From IMG/VR virus record IMGVR_UViG_3300013126_000150, positions 1 through 30,939 of that record: a DNA stretch of 30,939 bases; one strand, given 5' to 3'. Made by a program: the position numbers and the translations under genes. Origin of the DNA: a virus. Positions 18,334 to 26,306 of this stretch are shown here, piece after piece. The notes under the pieces were generated by a model. It was not told the origin of the DNA and ran no database searches. It saw only the letters and a list, made by a program, of their open reading frames with translations. How positions within the stretch are numbered: the stretch's first letter is position 1; every line of letters starts with the position of its first letter.

Positions 18334-19095
18334 TCACATTAATGGTATAGGTGTGCTTGTTCTTGGATGTCGATGCAAATTAAACAGAAGTCTGATTAAT
18401 TCCATCGATCCTCTTGCATCAGTGACTATTACTCCAGAATTCAATGGAGCAAAAACACTTATTGCAGAAACTATTGGTCCTAGAGTTTCAACACCTAAAG
18501 TTGAAAATAATTTAAATCCGGCCGTGACATTTTGCGCTGACGTAATTGATTGTTTTGCCGCAATCAATCCACCCACATTTAAATCACCATTTATATTAAC
18601 ACCACCTGCGGCAGTAAGTGAAATTTCACCTGTGGCGGATCCAGCTATAATATCCACATCACCATCTGAACGAATTCTAACATCTTTTGCTGAAATCCGA
18701 GAATTTCCTAAAACAGTTTGAAAACAATCCTTTTCTACCTGAGTATATGCATCACCTTTGATATTCAGTACAGAATCGCCTTCAACTGTAATATTGCACA
18801 CACCTTTAATCAAAACATTGTTATTTTTAGCAATGATTTCATATTTATCTGCAACTATTTTGTATATTTGTTGCCCATTTGATTGAATTTCTGTAAACGT
18901 ACCGGTCCTGTGCTGTAATCTCACTCTTTCTGCACCGGGAGTATCATCCATTTCAAATGTATGCCCAGATTCCGTCTGAATAACTTGATTAAGTGGATAT
19001 TTTGCATCCCAGTCGGATGCTGGCTCAGTCCATGAGTAATCACCTGCGGGCTTTAGATTAAAATACTGTTCTTCTTCTTTTGCTTGACTTGTCAT
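18334..19095 (-). CDS. Central spike (gp5 C-terminal-like) with HRH tip, 253 aa
   Basis: Residues ~38-65 (VIQTESGHTFEMDDTPGAER, then VRLQHRTGT) are the typical entry into the beta-helix needle of gp5/VgrG/gpV-type spikes. Residues ~70-175 are short-period strand repeats (KYEIIAKNNNVLIKG, DVRIRSDGDVDIIAG, EISLTAAGGVNINGD), as in the triple-stranded beta-helix. The C-terminus has HRHP (HRH at 241-243); HxH motifs bind an iron ion at the tip of several phage spikes (P2 gpV, phi92 gp138). It would form the membrane-piercing point below gp5. In T4 this part is the C-terminal domain of gp5; here it is a separate gene 2 bases after the OB-fold gene. Confidence 0.82.
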   Translation of the reverse strand: MTSQAKEEEQYFNLKPAGDYSWTEPASDWDAKYPLNQVIQTESGHTFEMDDTPGAERVRLQHRTGTFTEIQSNGQQIYKIVADKYEIIAKNNNVLIKGVCNITVEGDSVLNIKGDAYTQVEKDCFQTVLGNSRISAKDVRIRSDGDVDIIAGSATGEISLTAAGGVNINGDLNVGGLIAAKQSITSAQNVTAGFKLFSTLGVETLGPIVSAISVFAPLNSGVIVTDARGSMELIRLLFNLHRHPRTSTPIPLM

Positions 19096-19097
19096 GA

Positions 19098-20126
19098 TTA
19101 AGGTTTCCCATAAGTTTTTGGATTTGCTAATTGTTGCGCTGATTCTGCTGCTGCTCTACCATTTGCAACTGTCGTGATAGCTGTATTTGTCGTTGAAATT
19201 ACATCAGAAACTAAACCTTTAAATTCAGAAACTATTCCCGTATTTGAACCTCCCGATAGAGTAAATGACAATGCTGAAAGTAATGAATTTTGTAATGTGG
19301 CTAAACAATCCTGAAGCATTTTTAGTAAATATGCAGGTAAACTAAGTAGCCATGCGATCATGAGTCTTACTAATGTTATATATTGGGTGATGACTAATAT
19401 TACATCGTTAAAGAAATTCAATATTTTTTGTATTGTCCTGACAAATGCTCTCAGAGATTGAATTACACCTCTTATTTCAGTTGCAATTGTGCTACCTGAA
19501 GTAGAATCTGTGAGGGTTTGAACTGCTCTGATGGCGGCTTGAACAATTGCCAAGTCTTTAAGTGCTTTGATTGCTTCCTGAAACCTAATATTGTTTCTGA
19601 TATCACACACATGCGCACGATTATCATCAGATTTCTGTACACCAGTGCCCTTTTTGGTATAAACAAGCGCAGGTATTGTTGGGCTTCCTGGGCGCATTAC
19701 TTTCTGCGCAGGAGTGTCTGTGTATACAATTGGTGTATCACTTTTTGCGGCAGCCGCTACAGCAGGATCATTGTATCTTTTAGCATATGCAGAAAACGCT
19801 CTTGGTGTTTCATCGACAATATCATCTTGTGGAATTGAGACAAAAACACCTGTAACAACTGGTGCTTGTTTACTTTCTCCATCCAGAAAGAACCCCGTTA
19901 CCCAAGTGCCTTCGATTGGTGCGCTAAAACTTTTTCCAAAATTTGGTGAATATGCTACTGTGGCCCATGGTAAATTTTCTGTTGGCAGTTCATCTAGATT
20001 TGATGTGTGTGAACCGTAAATTCTAACTTTACATCTACCAGCATTTAGTGGATCTTCATGATTTTCTATAACACCAATCCACCAATTTAATCCATCATCA
20101 CCTAATTTATTTTTAAAATAATCCAT
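19098..20126 (-). CDS. 5: Baseplate hub gp5-like OB-fold protein lacking lysozyme, 342 aa
   Basis: Residues ~12-97 (LNWWIGVIENHEDPLNAGRC, KVRIYGSHT, LPWATVAYSPNFG, GTWVTGFFLDGESKQAPVV) form the gp5/VgrG OB-fold that sits on the hub trimer. T4 gp5 continues into a T4-type lysozyme domain and a spike; neither is present. Instead residues ~100-170 form a linker ending in VCDIRNNIRFQEAI, and residues ~180-342 are helical and hydrophobic (IQKILNFFNDVILVITQYIT, LSLPAYLLKMLQDC). The spike is the next gene. The start shares a base with the preceding stop (TAATG) and a GAGGT Shine-Dalgarno lies upstream. Confidence 0.82.
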   Translation of the reverse strand: MDYFKNKLGDDGLNWWIGVIENHEDPLNAGRCKVRIYGSHTSNLDELPTENLPWATVAYSPNFGKSFSAPIEGTWVTGFFLDGESKQAPVVTGVFVSIPQDDIVDETPRAFSAYAKRYNDPAVAAAAKSDTPIVYTDTPAQKVMRPGSPTIPALVYTKKGTGVQKSDDNRAHVCDIRNNIRFQEAIKALKDLAIVQAAIRAVQTLTDSTSGSTIATEIRGVIQSLRAFVRTIQKILNFFNDVILVITQYITLVRLMIAWLLSLPAYLLKMLQDCLATLQNSLLSALSFTLSGGSNTGIVSEFKGLVSDVISTTNTAITTVANGRAAAESAQQLANPKTYGKP

Positions 20127-21577
20127 TATAGTTTACCTCTTATGGCATTTTCTAAATCACCAGAATTAGTATAGTTATCAATAGAGCCACCGAGACTGTC
20201 TCTGACAACTTCAAGTATTGTTTCATACTTGTTATTAACGTCAATTATGTGTCTGACAGCCGTTATCATATAATTACCTGAGTGGTATATATCTTTATTA
20301 CCATTTTGTATTCCTGAACCATCTTTTCCACGATTAGATGGTAGACTTATGCTGATTATCATTCCAACTGTTAAATTAGGATCACCGGGAAGTGATATTT
20401 TTAACCTTGAATAATGTGAAAGCGCGATTTGAGCAGTTCTATTTGGTATTGAATTTTCTGAAAATGTATCATTTGCAACTGCCCAAGGTTTCTCAGAAAT
20501 GCCTTTAGCCTTTTTTTGATTTGAATTTGTCGTAACAACTTTCAGTACAGAATCAAAGCATTGATTTGCAGTTTTACCTAATCTATTTTTCAAATTCGGA
20601 ACGATGGGATATAAATTTAATGTGACGGATTTATCGAAATATTTTTGATAATCAAAGTTTGTTTCTTTATATGTCATCGTAAAGGGATCGATAGAAATTA
20701 ATTTATTTGCAAAAGCTCCTGTTGTGATTCCATATAAAGTGTCAAATGTGTCCAAGAAAGAAAAACTTTTAATTGATACTAGATTTCTGGCTATTTCAGA
20801 TGATAAATTTTCAATAATAGGTGCATTACCTAAATTTCTGGGAATGTATGCGTAGTAATTGTATGGGCTCTGTGAAAATAAATTTTGTAATGAGTAAAAA
20901 TTAAATCCTTCACTATTTTCATAGAACACGAAATCAGCACCAATTTTTCCTATCGGTATTGCATAGTTGGATAGCCAATTTATGGTCTGAAATGGATTTT
21001 TAAATGGTATAACGAAATCAAATATGCCATCCGTTTCCTGTATTCTTATGTATTTTTTGTCAATTTTCAAATAGTTGTATAATACATCAAATACTATTTC
21101 TGATACTTTTTTACCGGGATACGATTTACTAATTTTAATTTGCTCTGAAAGCAGTAATTCTTCCGAGCAGAAATGAATTGAATATGTTTCTGTTGCGTTA
21201 TTATTTAATAATCTTTCACTTACTCTATATACTCTGAAATATTTTTCTATTGTTGCTGCATCAGATGCATTTATTGTTTTACTGAACTTCAATTTGATAT
21301 AATCAAATCCAGAAATTCCTAGTCTTTCTATTAAATGTAGCGAATCGTTGATTACAATATTTCCACTTATAGAACCTTTAAAAATATCTTCATAGTAAGA
21401 TATTTCTACCAACATGTTTTTTAGGTTTCTTTGCCCGCTTGCTGTAATTATATAAACTTCTTCCAGATTATAGTCATCTGGTGTCAACATCGACTTTATT
21501 TGCTGTGATGGTCTTTCACCATAATTTGTCTGTATTGTTAGAGGTGAACCTCCTGCAACTTGAATTAATTCTGCCAT
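20126..21577 (-). CDS. 27: Baseplate hub protein, gp27-like, 483 aa
   Basis: The segment YNLEEVYIITASGQRNLKN, then VEISYYEDIFKGSISGNIVI, IERLGISGFDYIKLKF and YRVYRVSER-like text is a conserved pattern I associate with hub proteins of cyanophage-type T4-like phages. A four-domain organisation typical of gp27/gpD hub proteins is plausible from length (T4 gp27 is 391 aa) and from the late VGMIISISLP...YHSGNYMITAVRH region, which resembles the tube-like domain of that superfamily. The hub trimer would connect the tail tube to gp5. Position directly before gp5 and after gp53 agrees. The exact T4 equivalence is inferred, not shown. Confidence 0.65.
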   Translation of the reverse strand: MAELIQVAGGSPLTIQTNYGERPSQQIKSMLTPDDYNLEEVYIITASGQRNLKNMLVEISYYEDIFKGSISGNIVINDSLHLIERLGISGFDYIKLKFSKTINASDAATIEKYFRVYRVSERLLNNNATETYSIHFCSEELLLSEQIKISKSYPGKKVSEIVFDVLYNYLKIDKKYIRIQETDGIFDFVIPFKNPFQTINWLSNYAIPIGKIGADFVFYENSEGFNFYSLQNLFSQSPYNYYAYIPRNLGNAPIIENLSSEIARNLVSIKSFSFLDTFDTLYGITTGAFANKLISIDPFTMTYKETNFDYQKYFDKSVTLNLYPIVPNLKNRLGKTANQCFDSVLKVVTTNSNQKKAKGISEKPWAVANDTFSENSIPNRTAQIALSHYSRLKISLPGDPNLTVGMIISISLPSNRGKDGSGIQNGNKDIYHSGNYMITAVRHIIDVNNKYETILEVVRDSLGGSIDNYTNSGDLENAIRGKL

Positions 21578-22203
21578 TATCTAACCTGCATTAAGGAAGA
21601 AAATTCTTCTTCGAAATTACCAACATAAGAATTATTCAAAATTTTTATTTGTCTGCGACTTTCATTTAAATCATATTCATAGTCGAATATTGTTTTAGTT
21701 TCTTTTGTTGTTGAGACCGTTACGTTTGTATTTGCGACAGAATATGTTGTGTTTGATTGCACTAATGCATTATAGTCATCTTCAGTTATTCTAATAGTTG
21801 TGATATCTTCATTTTCATCATTTGTTATTTTTACAATTTTACTGTATGAATAAATTTCTGTATTTGTATATTCAAAAGGTGTCATTGCTGCCGTATTTGC
21901 ATCAGTTGCATACTTCGTATCAATATAAGCAAGAAAGTTATTGTAATCAAGCGGCCAATCCCACAATGGATTTAATAGTTCATTCGAAAGTAAAACCACC
22001 CAGTACCGATAAGGATTGCCATAGTATTTTTCTGCAACTATTTCTGGGCTGTCACCATCTTGAATTGCATATTCATAAAATAACATTGGATTATTTCTAA
22101 ATTTTTCTAGTAATCTTGCTCTTGCTATTAGATTAGTCAAAATAATAGGAGAACCATTTTGGTCTCTTGTCACTATTTTTGGTAAAGTATCGAAATAAAA
22201 CAT
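21577..22203 (-). CDS. 53: Baseplate wedge subunit gp53-like, 208 aa
   Basis: The start MFYFDTLPKI, then LTNLIARARLLEKFRNNPML and the LysM-like stretch GDSPEIVAEKYYGNPYRYWV (residues ~50-70) with LNPLWDWPL are the gp53 family pattern (T4 gp53 is 196 aa). In T4 gp53 binds gp6/gp25 and helps join wedges around the hub. The LysM-like fold there is structural and need not bind peptidoglycan. Both junctions are TAATG overlaps, so it is tightly coupled to the gp48-like gene before it and the gp27-like gene after it. A GAAGG Shine-Dalgarno is present. Confidence 0.88.
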   Translation of the reverse strand: MFYFDTLPKIVTRDQNGSPIILTNLIARARLLEKFRNNPMLFYEYAIQDGDSPEIVAEKYYGNPYRYWVVLLSNELLNPLWDWPLDYNNFLAYIDTKYATDANTAAMTPFEYTNTEIYSYSKIVKITNDENEDITTIRITEDDYNALVQSNTTYSVANTNVTVSTTKETKTIFDYEYDLNESRRQIKILNNSYVGNFEEEFSSLMQVR

Positions 22204-23288
22204 TAGTAACCTTCTTCGATTTTATTTTTATCGATGATAACTATTTCTTTAAATTGAAGTGACAATCTCGTTTGTACGGCTGATCCATCATTAAAAGTTG
22301 CCCATCCATTCGGTGCATAATCGACACTAATATTTTCCAGAACACACTCACCAATTCTATGAACATTTTTATTTTCCGCACCCTTGTAGAAAAAATTTAT
22401 GTTAAAGGTATCTGGAACTTTCAAAAACATTCCCTGACTAAAAAACGCTGTAGGATTTATTTCTGGTGCAGATGCGCTTTTAAATGCCTTTATGATTGCC
22501 TTAACCTGTTCTGCTTCTTCTTTACTTGATGGAGACAGAAGAAAATCAAATTGAAATGATCTAAAGCCTACACCTCTGAATAAAACTTGCAATTGTTCAT
22601 TCACTGCTTGCCCAATCTGTTTAAGAGCCAAATCTGGTAAATTGGATGTACCAAGTCTATTTTGTGCAAATTGCGACACAATTGTGCGCACAAATGGATC
22701 AGAACCGACTTTGTTTGCTATTCCATTTGCGTCTGTTTGCCCGCCCCCACCTTTGACATAATCAAATACAGAAGAACCAAGTTGTGCAGCGAAATAAGGT
22801 TTACCAAGAGATTCTGTTAAAGATAATTCATTATAACCACTTGAATATATAACATTTAATGTATCTGGAACATATAAACTTATCGTTGTAGAATCTTGCC
22901 TGACGACATCCAGTACCTTAAGCGCATCCAATACATTTTTAACATTTTCGGCTTGAAACTGTTGTGGAATTTTACTAACTGCATCTGTAATACCACTGAC
23001 TGTTGGGGTTGAAGTTACAGACTGCGCAGTATTTGCTGCAATATTTCCAATATTTATTGCAGCATTCAAAAAATTTGTTCCAAGTTGTTGTGTTGGTTGC
23101 TCAGATTGTGGTGCAGGAGTTCTTATCGTGAATCTAATTACATGTGCCCTAGCAGGATTTGCTCCTAAATCACTTGGATAACGATAAGTGCTTAATTGGT
23201 ATTTGTTACCATAAAGTGCTTTAAGTGGACCATTGACGGCACCAGGAATTGAAATACCTGCTATATTTGTTGGTATAGATATAGGCAT
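22203..23288 (-). CDS. 48: Baseplate tail-tube cap, gp48-like, 361 aa
   Basis: The motif YRYPSDLGANPARAHVIRFTI (in part) near residues 36-55 is the conserved opening of gp48/tube-cap proteins in cyanophage-type T4-like phages. Tube-fold signals come later: FRGVGFRSFQFDFLLSPSS, the EEAEQVKAIIKAFK helix, and FLKVPDTFNINFFYKG with ISVDYAPNG. T4 gp48 (364 aa) caps the hub and starts tube growth together with gp54. An Ala/Gln/Thr-rich insertion lies at ~60-110. The first gene of the minus-strand operon, it starts 32 bp from the divergent gp4 gene. gp54 is the main alternative. Confidence 0.75.
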   Translation of the reverse strand: MPISIPTNIAGISIPGAVNGPLKALYGNKYQLSTYRYPSDLGANPARAHVIRFTIRTPAPQSEQPTQQLGTNFLNAAINIGNIAANTAQSVTSTPTVSGITDAVSKIPQQFQAENVKNVLDALKVLDVVRQDSTTISLYVPDTLNVIYSSGYNELSLTESLGKPYFAAQLGSSVFDYVKGGGGQTDANGIANKVGSDPFVRTIVSQFAQNRLGTSNLPDLALKQIGQAVNEQLQVLFRGVGFRSFQFDFLLSPSSKEEAEQVKAIIKAFKSASAPEINPTAFFSQGMFLKVPDTFNINFFYKGAENKNVHRIGECVLENISVDYAPNGWATFNDGSAVQTRLSLQFKEIVIIDKNKIEEGY

Positions 23289-23315
23289 GATTATCTTTTT
23301 TAAATGGATTATATA

Positions 23316-23323
23316 TATTTATG
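23316..23323 (-). promoter_or_regulatory. Likely late promoter CATAAATA for the baseplate operon
   Basis: CATAAATA (minus strand) fits NATAAATA. By T4 spacing transcription would start near 23310, giving a ~22-base leader for the gp48-like gene. The box overlaps the ATG of gp4 on the other strand. The 32-bp divergent gap also contains an AT-rich run that may serve gp4, but no plus-strand box is clear. Confidence 0.5.
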
Positions 23324-23788
23324 TCTTATTCCGGCAGATTTCTACCAAAAAATCCTCAAAAATACAGAGGTGACCCCACAAATATAATTTATCGTTCTAC
23401 CTGGGAATGTAGAGTGATGAATTGGCTTGATCAAAATGAATCAATTATAGAATGGGGATCAGAAGAAATAGTTATTCCTTATCGATCTCCAGTGGATAAT
23501 AAAATACACCGTTATTTTCCAGATTTTTACGTGAAAGTTAAACAAAAAGATGATATAATTAAGGTTATGATATTGGAAATTAAACCTGCAAAGCAAACAA
23601 AACCTCCAGAAAAGAAAAAAAAGATCACAAAGCAATACATTAATGAAGTTGTTACGTGGTCAATAAATCAATCGAAATGGAGAAGTGCTATTGAATTTTG
23701 CAAAGATCGAAAGTGGAACTTTTATGTTGTTACCTCTAACGACGGAAGCAGTTTTAAATTGTTAAATGAAAATCAATTCTTAATATAA
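23321..23788 (+). CDS. 4: Head completion protein gp4, TnsA/PD-(D/E)XK nuclease fold, 155 aa
   Basis: The start MSYSGRFLPKNPQKYRGDPT followed by IIYRSTWECRVMNWLD is the gp4 (gene 50/65) family opening; T4 gp4 is 150 aa. The protein has the TnsA-like nuclease pattern: Glu29 in the first helix, HRYFPDFYV with Asp68, and ILEIKPAKQ with Glu86 and Lys88, so the PD-(D/E)XK residues are intact. gp4 acts in head completion after DNA packaging, before tail joining. There is no Shine-Dalgarno; the leader is AT-only. The conserved N-terminus fixes the start. It is the first plus-strand gene, divergent from the baseplate operon. Confidence 0.92.
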   Translation: MSYSGRFLPKNPQKYRGDPTNIIYRSTWECRVMNWLDQNESIIEWGSEEIVIPYRSPVDNKIHRYFPDFYVKVKQKDDIIKVMILEIKPAKQTKPPEKKKKITKQYINEVVTWSINQSKWRSAIEFCKDRKWNFYVVTSNDGSSFKLLNENQFLI

Positions 23789-23859
23789 TTTACATTTAAT
23801 GCTTCTGACATTTTTTGATTAAAATTGTCATAATAGGATTGACTAAAAAATAATTTCAT
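23773..23859 (-). CDS. Candidate 28-aa small protein, antisense to gp4 end
   Basis: A short frame, MKLFFSQSYYDNFNQKMSEA and eight more residues, starts at 23859 and ends at 23773, overlapping the last 16 bases of gp4 in the opposite sense. It has a strong Shine-Dalgarno (GGAAGG, four bases before ATG) and an AATAAATA box 28 bases upstream of the ATG. The gap between gp4 and the glycosyltransferase gene would otherwise be empty. The peptide is aromatic and polar with no membrane helix. I do not recognise it; the translation signals are the only support. Confidence 0.45.
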   Translation of the reverse strand: MKLFFSQSYYDNFNQKMSEALNVNYIKN

Positions 23860-23887
23860 GTTACCTTCCGTTCAGATATTTTTTATG

Positions 23888-23895
23888 TATTTATT
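23888..23895 (-). promoter_or_regulatory. Likely late promoter AATAAATA before the 28-aa ORF
   Basis: AATAAATA on the minus strand fits NATAAATA. Expected initiation near 23882 would give a ~22-base leader containing the GGAAGG site, a sound layout for the small ORF. Confidence 0.42.
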
Positions 23896-23901
23896 TTTTA
23901 T

Positions 23902-23922
23902 GAGGATAAAATGATAAAATGA
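23902..23922 (+). promoter_or_regulatory. Three-codon leader cistron overlapping the glycosyltransferase start
   Basis: ATAAAATG occurs twice in tandem (23906-23913, 23914-23921), giving two ATGs 8 bases apart. The GAGG site (23902-23905) is well spaced (5 bases) for the first ATG but 13 bases from the second. The first reads Met-Ile-Lys-stop, and its TGA overlaps the second ATG, which starts the long gene. Reinitiation may set the expression level of the enzyme. Confidence 0.4.
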
Positions 23923-25682
23923 TTAGATTACATGTATTAGCAGTTCCACATAGCGTATCAACTAAAGAGTACCTAGTGTGCGCATTTACACAAAAAGTTA
24001 TTAATTTTTGTAAAATGTTTAAAGATGAAGGTATGCACGTAATTCATTATGGGCATGAAAATTCTGATGTTATTTGTGATGAACATGTCACAGTTATGAC
24101 ACAGGATTTACTTGAAAAAGTCTATGGCGTTTATGATTGGAAGAACCGAGGGCTCCGTTACAATCAAAATGATGAAGTATTTAAAACATTCAATGAAAAT
24201 TGTATACGAGAAATAGCAAAACGAAAACAACCACATGATATTATTCTTTGCTTTTTTGGTGTAGCACAGAAACCAGTATGTGATGCTCATTCAGATTTGC
24301 TCTGTGTTGAACCCAGTATTGGTTATCCTTCACATTTTGCTCCATATAAAGTTTACGAATCATATGCGGTGATGCATGGATTACAAGGGCAGGAAAAAAT
24401 CTCCAATGCAGAATATAAGTTCTATGATGCGGTAATACCCTCTGCATTTGATTTTTCCGAATTCGATTTCAAAGATTGGAGTCAAAAAGAAGATTATTTT
24501 TTGATGTGTGGCAGAATTACGTGGTCAAAAGGTGTCTCAATTGCTGCTCAGGTCACAGAAAAGATTGGCGCAAAACTTATTTTAGCAGGGACAACCGATG
24601 GTCCAAGTTATTGTGAATTGGGCAATGAATGGCCAAAACATGTTGAGTATGTTGGTTATGCTGATGTTGAAACAAGAAGGCGTTTAATGTCTGGTGCAAA
24701 AGGGTTATTCTGCCCAACAATTTACAATGAACCTTTTGGTTATGTTGCAATTGAGGCAATGCTTTCAGGTACACCAGTTATCACAGTAGACTGGGGTGCA
24801 TTTACTGAGACTGTTCAGCATGGGGTAACTGGCTATCGATGTAGAACATTTGAACAGTTTGTATGGGCAGCAAAAAATATCAACACAATTTCACCATATG
24901 CTTGCCGACAATGGGCCACCGAAAACTATAACTTCAAAAAAGTCGGCAAAATGTACCGAGAATATTTCGAATCAATTATCAATGTTTCAAAGGGTACAGG
25001 TTGGTACACAGAAAATAATGAAAGAACGGAATTGGAATGGCTTACGAAAACACAACCAAGAGATCCCAAATCGTTCAAAGAAATACTGAATTGGTACAAT
25101 GAAAAGAAGGAAGGAAAATTAAAATTTTTGCAAATAGGTGCAATGGATGGGGTAAGTCATGATGAGCTTCATTCGTATGTAATGTGCTTTGACTGGGAAG
25201 GTGTTTTTGTTGAACCTCTACCTGATATGTTTGATAAGTTGGTGGATAACTATAGTCAGAAATATGGGCTTGAATTTGAATGCGCAGCCGTAACTGAGGC
25301 TGACGGAGAAACTGAAATATATCGGGTGCCACCGGGAACAGAAAATGTAGAAGACTGGATGTATGGTTGTTCCACTCTTGTTCCGGAAAAACATCTTGAA
25401 TATGTACGCCCTCTGATGGTCAAAGAAAATGTTAAGACAATATCTCTTAAAACTTTGGTTGAAAAATATCATTTGCAAGATGTTAATTTTGTTCAAATTG
25501 ATACTGAAGGTTATGATTTCAAAATCTTTATGCAAATGGAGGGCTTGATAAATCCTGATTTACTTAAGATTGAAATTGCACATATTACATATACCGATAC
25601 AGTATACATGAGATATACGCTTGATCAAAAAGGTTACAAGACCTTCATCGATGGTTACGATTTAATAGCTTACCGCTTCTAG
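23919..25682 (+). CDS. Glycosyltransferase (GT4-like) fused to FkbM-type methyltransferase, 587 aa
   Basis: Residues ~1-350 form a GT-B glycosyltransferase: CGRITWSKG (197-205) and YNEPFGYVAIEAMLSGTPVI (269-288) with the EX7E pair Glu271/Glu279, typical of retaining GT4 enzymes using nucleotide sugars. After a linker, residues ~400-587 carry an S-adenosylmethionine-dependent FkbM-like methyltransferase: FLQIGAMDGVSHD (403-415), GVFVEPLPDMFDKL and VQIDTEGYDFKIF (525-537). Together they could add and methylate a sugar on DNA, virion protein or host surface glycan; the target is unknown. It is a metabolic cargo gene between gp4 and tail genes, preceded by a three-codon leader. ATG 23919 is the only start that opens the long frame near the GAGG site. 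Confidence 0.88.
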   Translation: MIRLHVLAVPHSVSTKEYLVCAFTQKVINFCKMFKDEGMHVIHYGHENSDVICDEHVTVMTQDLLEKVYGVYDWKNRGLRYNQNDEVFKTFNENCIREIAKRKQPHDIILCFFGVAQKPVCDAHSDLLCVEPSIGYPSHFAPYKVYESYAVMHGLQGQEKISNAEYKFYDAVIPSAFDFSEFDFKDWSQKEDYFLMCGRITWSKGVSIAAQVTEKIGAKLILAGTTDGPSYCELGNEWPKHVEYVGYADVETRRRLMSGAKGLFCPTIYNEPFGYVAIEAMLSGTPVITVDWGAFTETVQHGVTGYRCRTFEQFVWAAKNINTISPYACRQWATENYNFKKVGKMYREYFESIINVSKGTGWYTENNERTELEWLTKTQPRDPKSFKEILNWYNEKKEGKLKFLQIGAMDGVSHDELHSYVMCFDWEGVFVEPLPDMFDKLVDNYSQKYGLEFECAAVTEADGETEIYRVPPGTENVEDWMYGCSTLVPEKHLEYVRPLMVKENVKTISLKTLVEKYHLQDVNFVQIDTEGYDFKIFMQMEGLINPDLLKIEIAHITYTDTVYMRYTLDQKGYKTFIDGYDLIAYRF

Positions 25683-25690
25683 TATAAATA
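25683..25690 (+). promoter_or_regulatory. Likely late promoter TATAAATA after the cargo gene
   Basis: A perfect T4 late-promoter consensus begins on the base after the glycosyltransferase stop. It would drive the 203-aa, tube, gp26 and tape-measure genes. Initiation by T4 spacing falls at about 25695-25697, on the start codon of the next gene. Confidence 0.5.
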
Positions 25691-25694
25691 GAGG

Positions 25695-26306
25695 ATGACT
25701 TCCACACTTACACAACTAGCAACACAAAAAACTGCACTGGAACAAGGATTCTTGTCCAGGCAGTCTGTTGCATGGTTTCAGGAAAAAATTAGAGAACTAA
25801 AAAAACAGCCAAAACAGTTGGCAGCAGAAATATTGAATGACAAAACAAGAAAGACACGTAGATTTGTAATGGGTGGGCTGTATCACTTTTTCTATGATCC
25901 TCTTATGAAAGATGGCAATAGATTGCCATATTATGATATTTTCCCTCTAGCAATACCACTACAAAAAGACATTGATGGATTTTTGGCGTTAAATTTACAT
26001 TATCTTCCTGTAAAATATCGAGCATTATTTATGGAGAAGTTAATGAATTTTGCATCATTAAATGCTGAGGATGATCCTAAGAGAATAAATGTTACTTACG
26101 ATATATTGAATGCAACAAAGAGATATAGTGAATTTAAACCATGTATTAAAAAATATTTAAATTCACAAATACAATCAAAAATTATTGCCATAGAACCTTT
26201 TGAATGGGAAACTGCTTTATTTTTACCTACTGCTATGTTTAAGGGTGCAACTCAATCTAAAATTCACAAAGAATCTATCAATAAAATAAAAGGTAGGAAT
26301 TACTAA
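25695..26306 (+). CDS. Conserved T4-like virion protein, possibly gp2-like DNA end protector, 203 aa
   Basis: The core, MGGLYHFFYDPLMKDGNRLP then YYDIFPLAIPLQKDIDGFLA and LNLHYLPVKYRALFMEKL, plus KPCIKKYLNSQIQSK and EPFEWETALFLP-TAMFKGA, is a pattern I recall as conserved in many T4-like phages. I believe it corresponds to the DNA end protector gp2 in some annotations, but I cannot confirm that; T4 gp2 is longer (about 270 aa), and its order next to 3 and 4 would fit. The N-terminal ~50 residues are a Lys/Gln-rich helix. GAGG abuts the ATG with no spacer, an unusual arrangement. The stop shares a base with the next start (TAATG). Confidence 0.7.
   Translation: MTSTLTQLATQKTALEQGFLSRQSVAWFQEKIRELKKQPKQLAAEILNDKTRKTRRFVMGGLYHFFYDPLMKDGNRLPYYDIFPLAIPLQKDIDGFLALNLHYLPVKYRALFMEKLMNFASLNAEDDPKRINVTYDILNATKRYSEFKPCIKKYLNSQIQSKIIAIEPFEWETALFLPTAMFKGATQSKIHKESINKIKGRNY

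Noticed and set aside
18353-18721. 122-codon plus-strand frame over the spike gene
   Set aside because: The minus-strand frame has clear beta-helix and HRH signatures; the plus frame is its shadow.
23806-23830. Hairpin TGACA...TGTCA after gp4 as a terminator
   Set aside because: The stem is AT-rich with a mismatch and no T-run follows on the plus strand; too weak to call.
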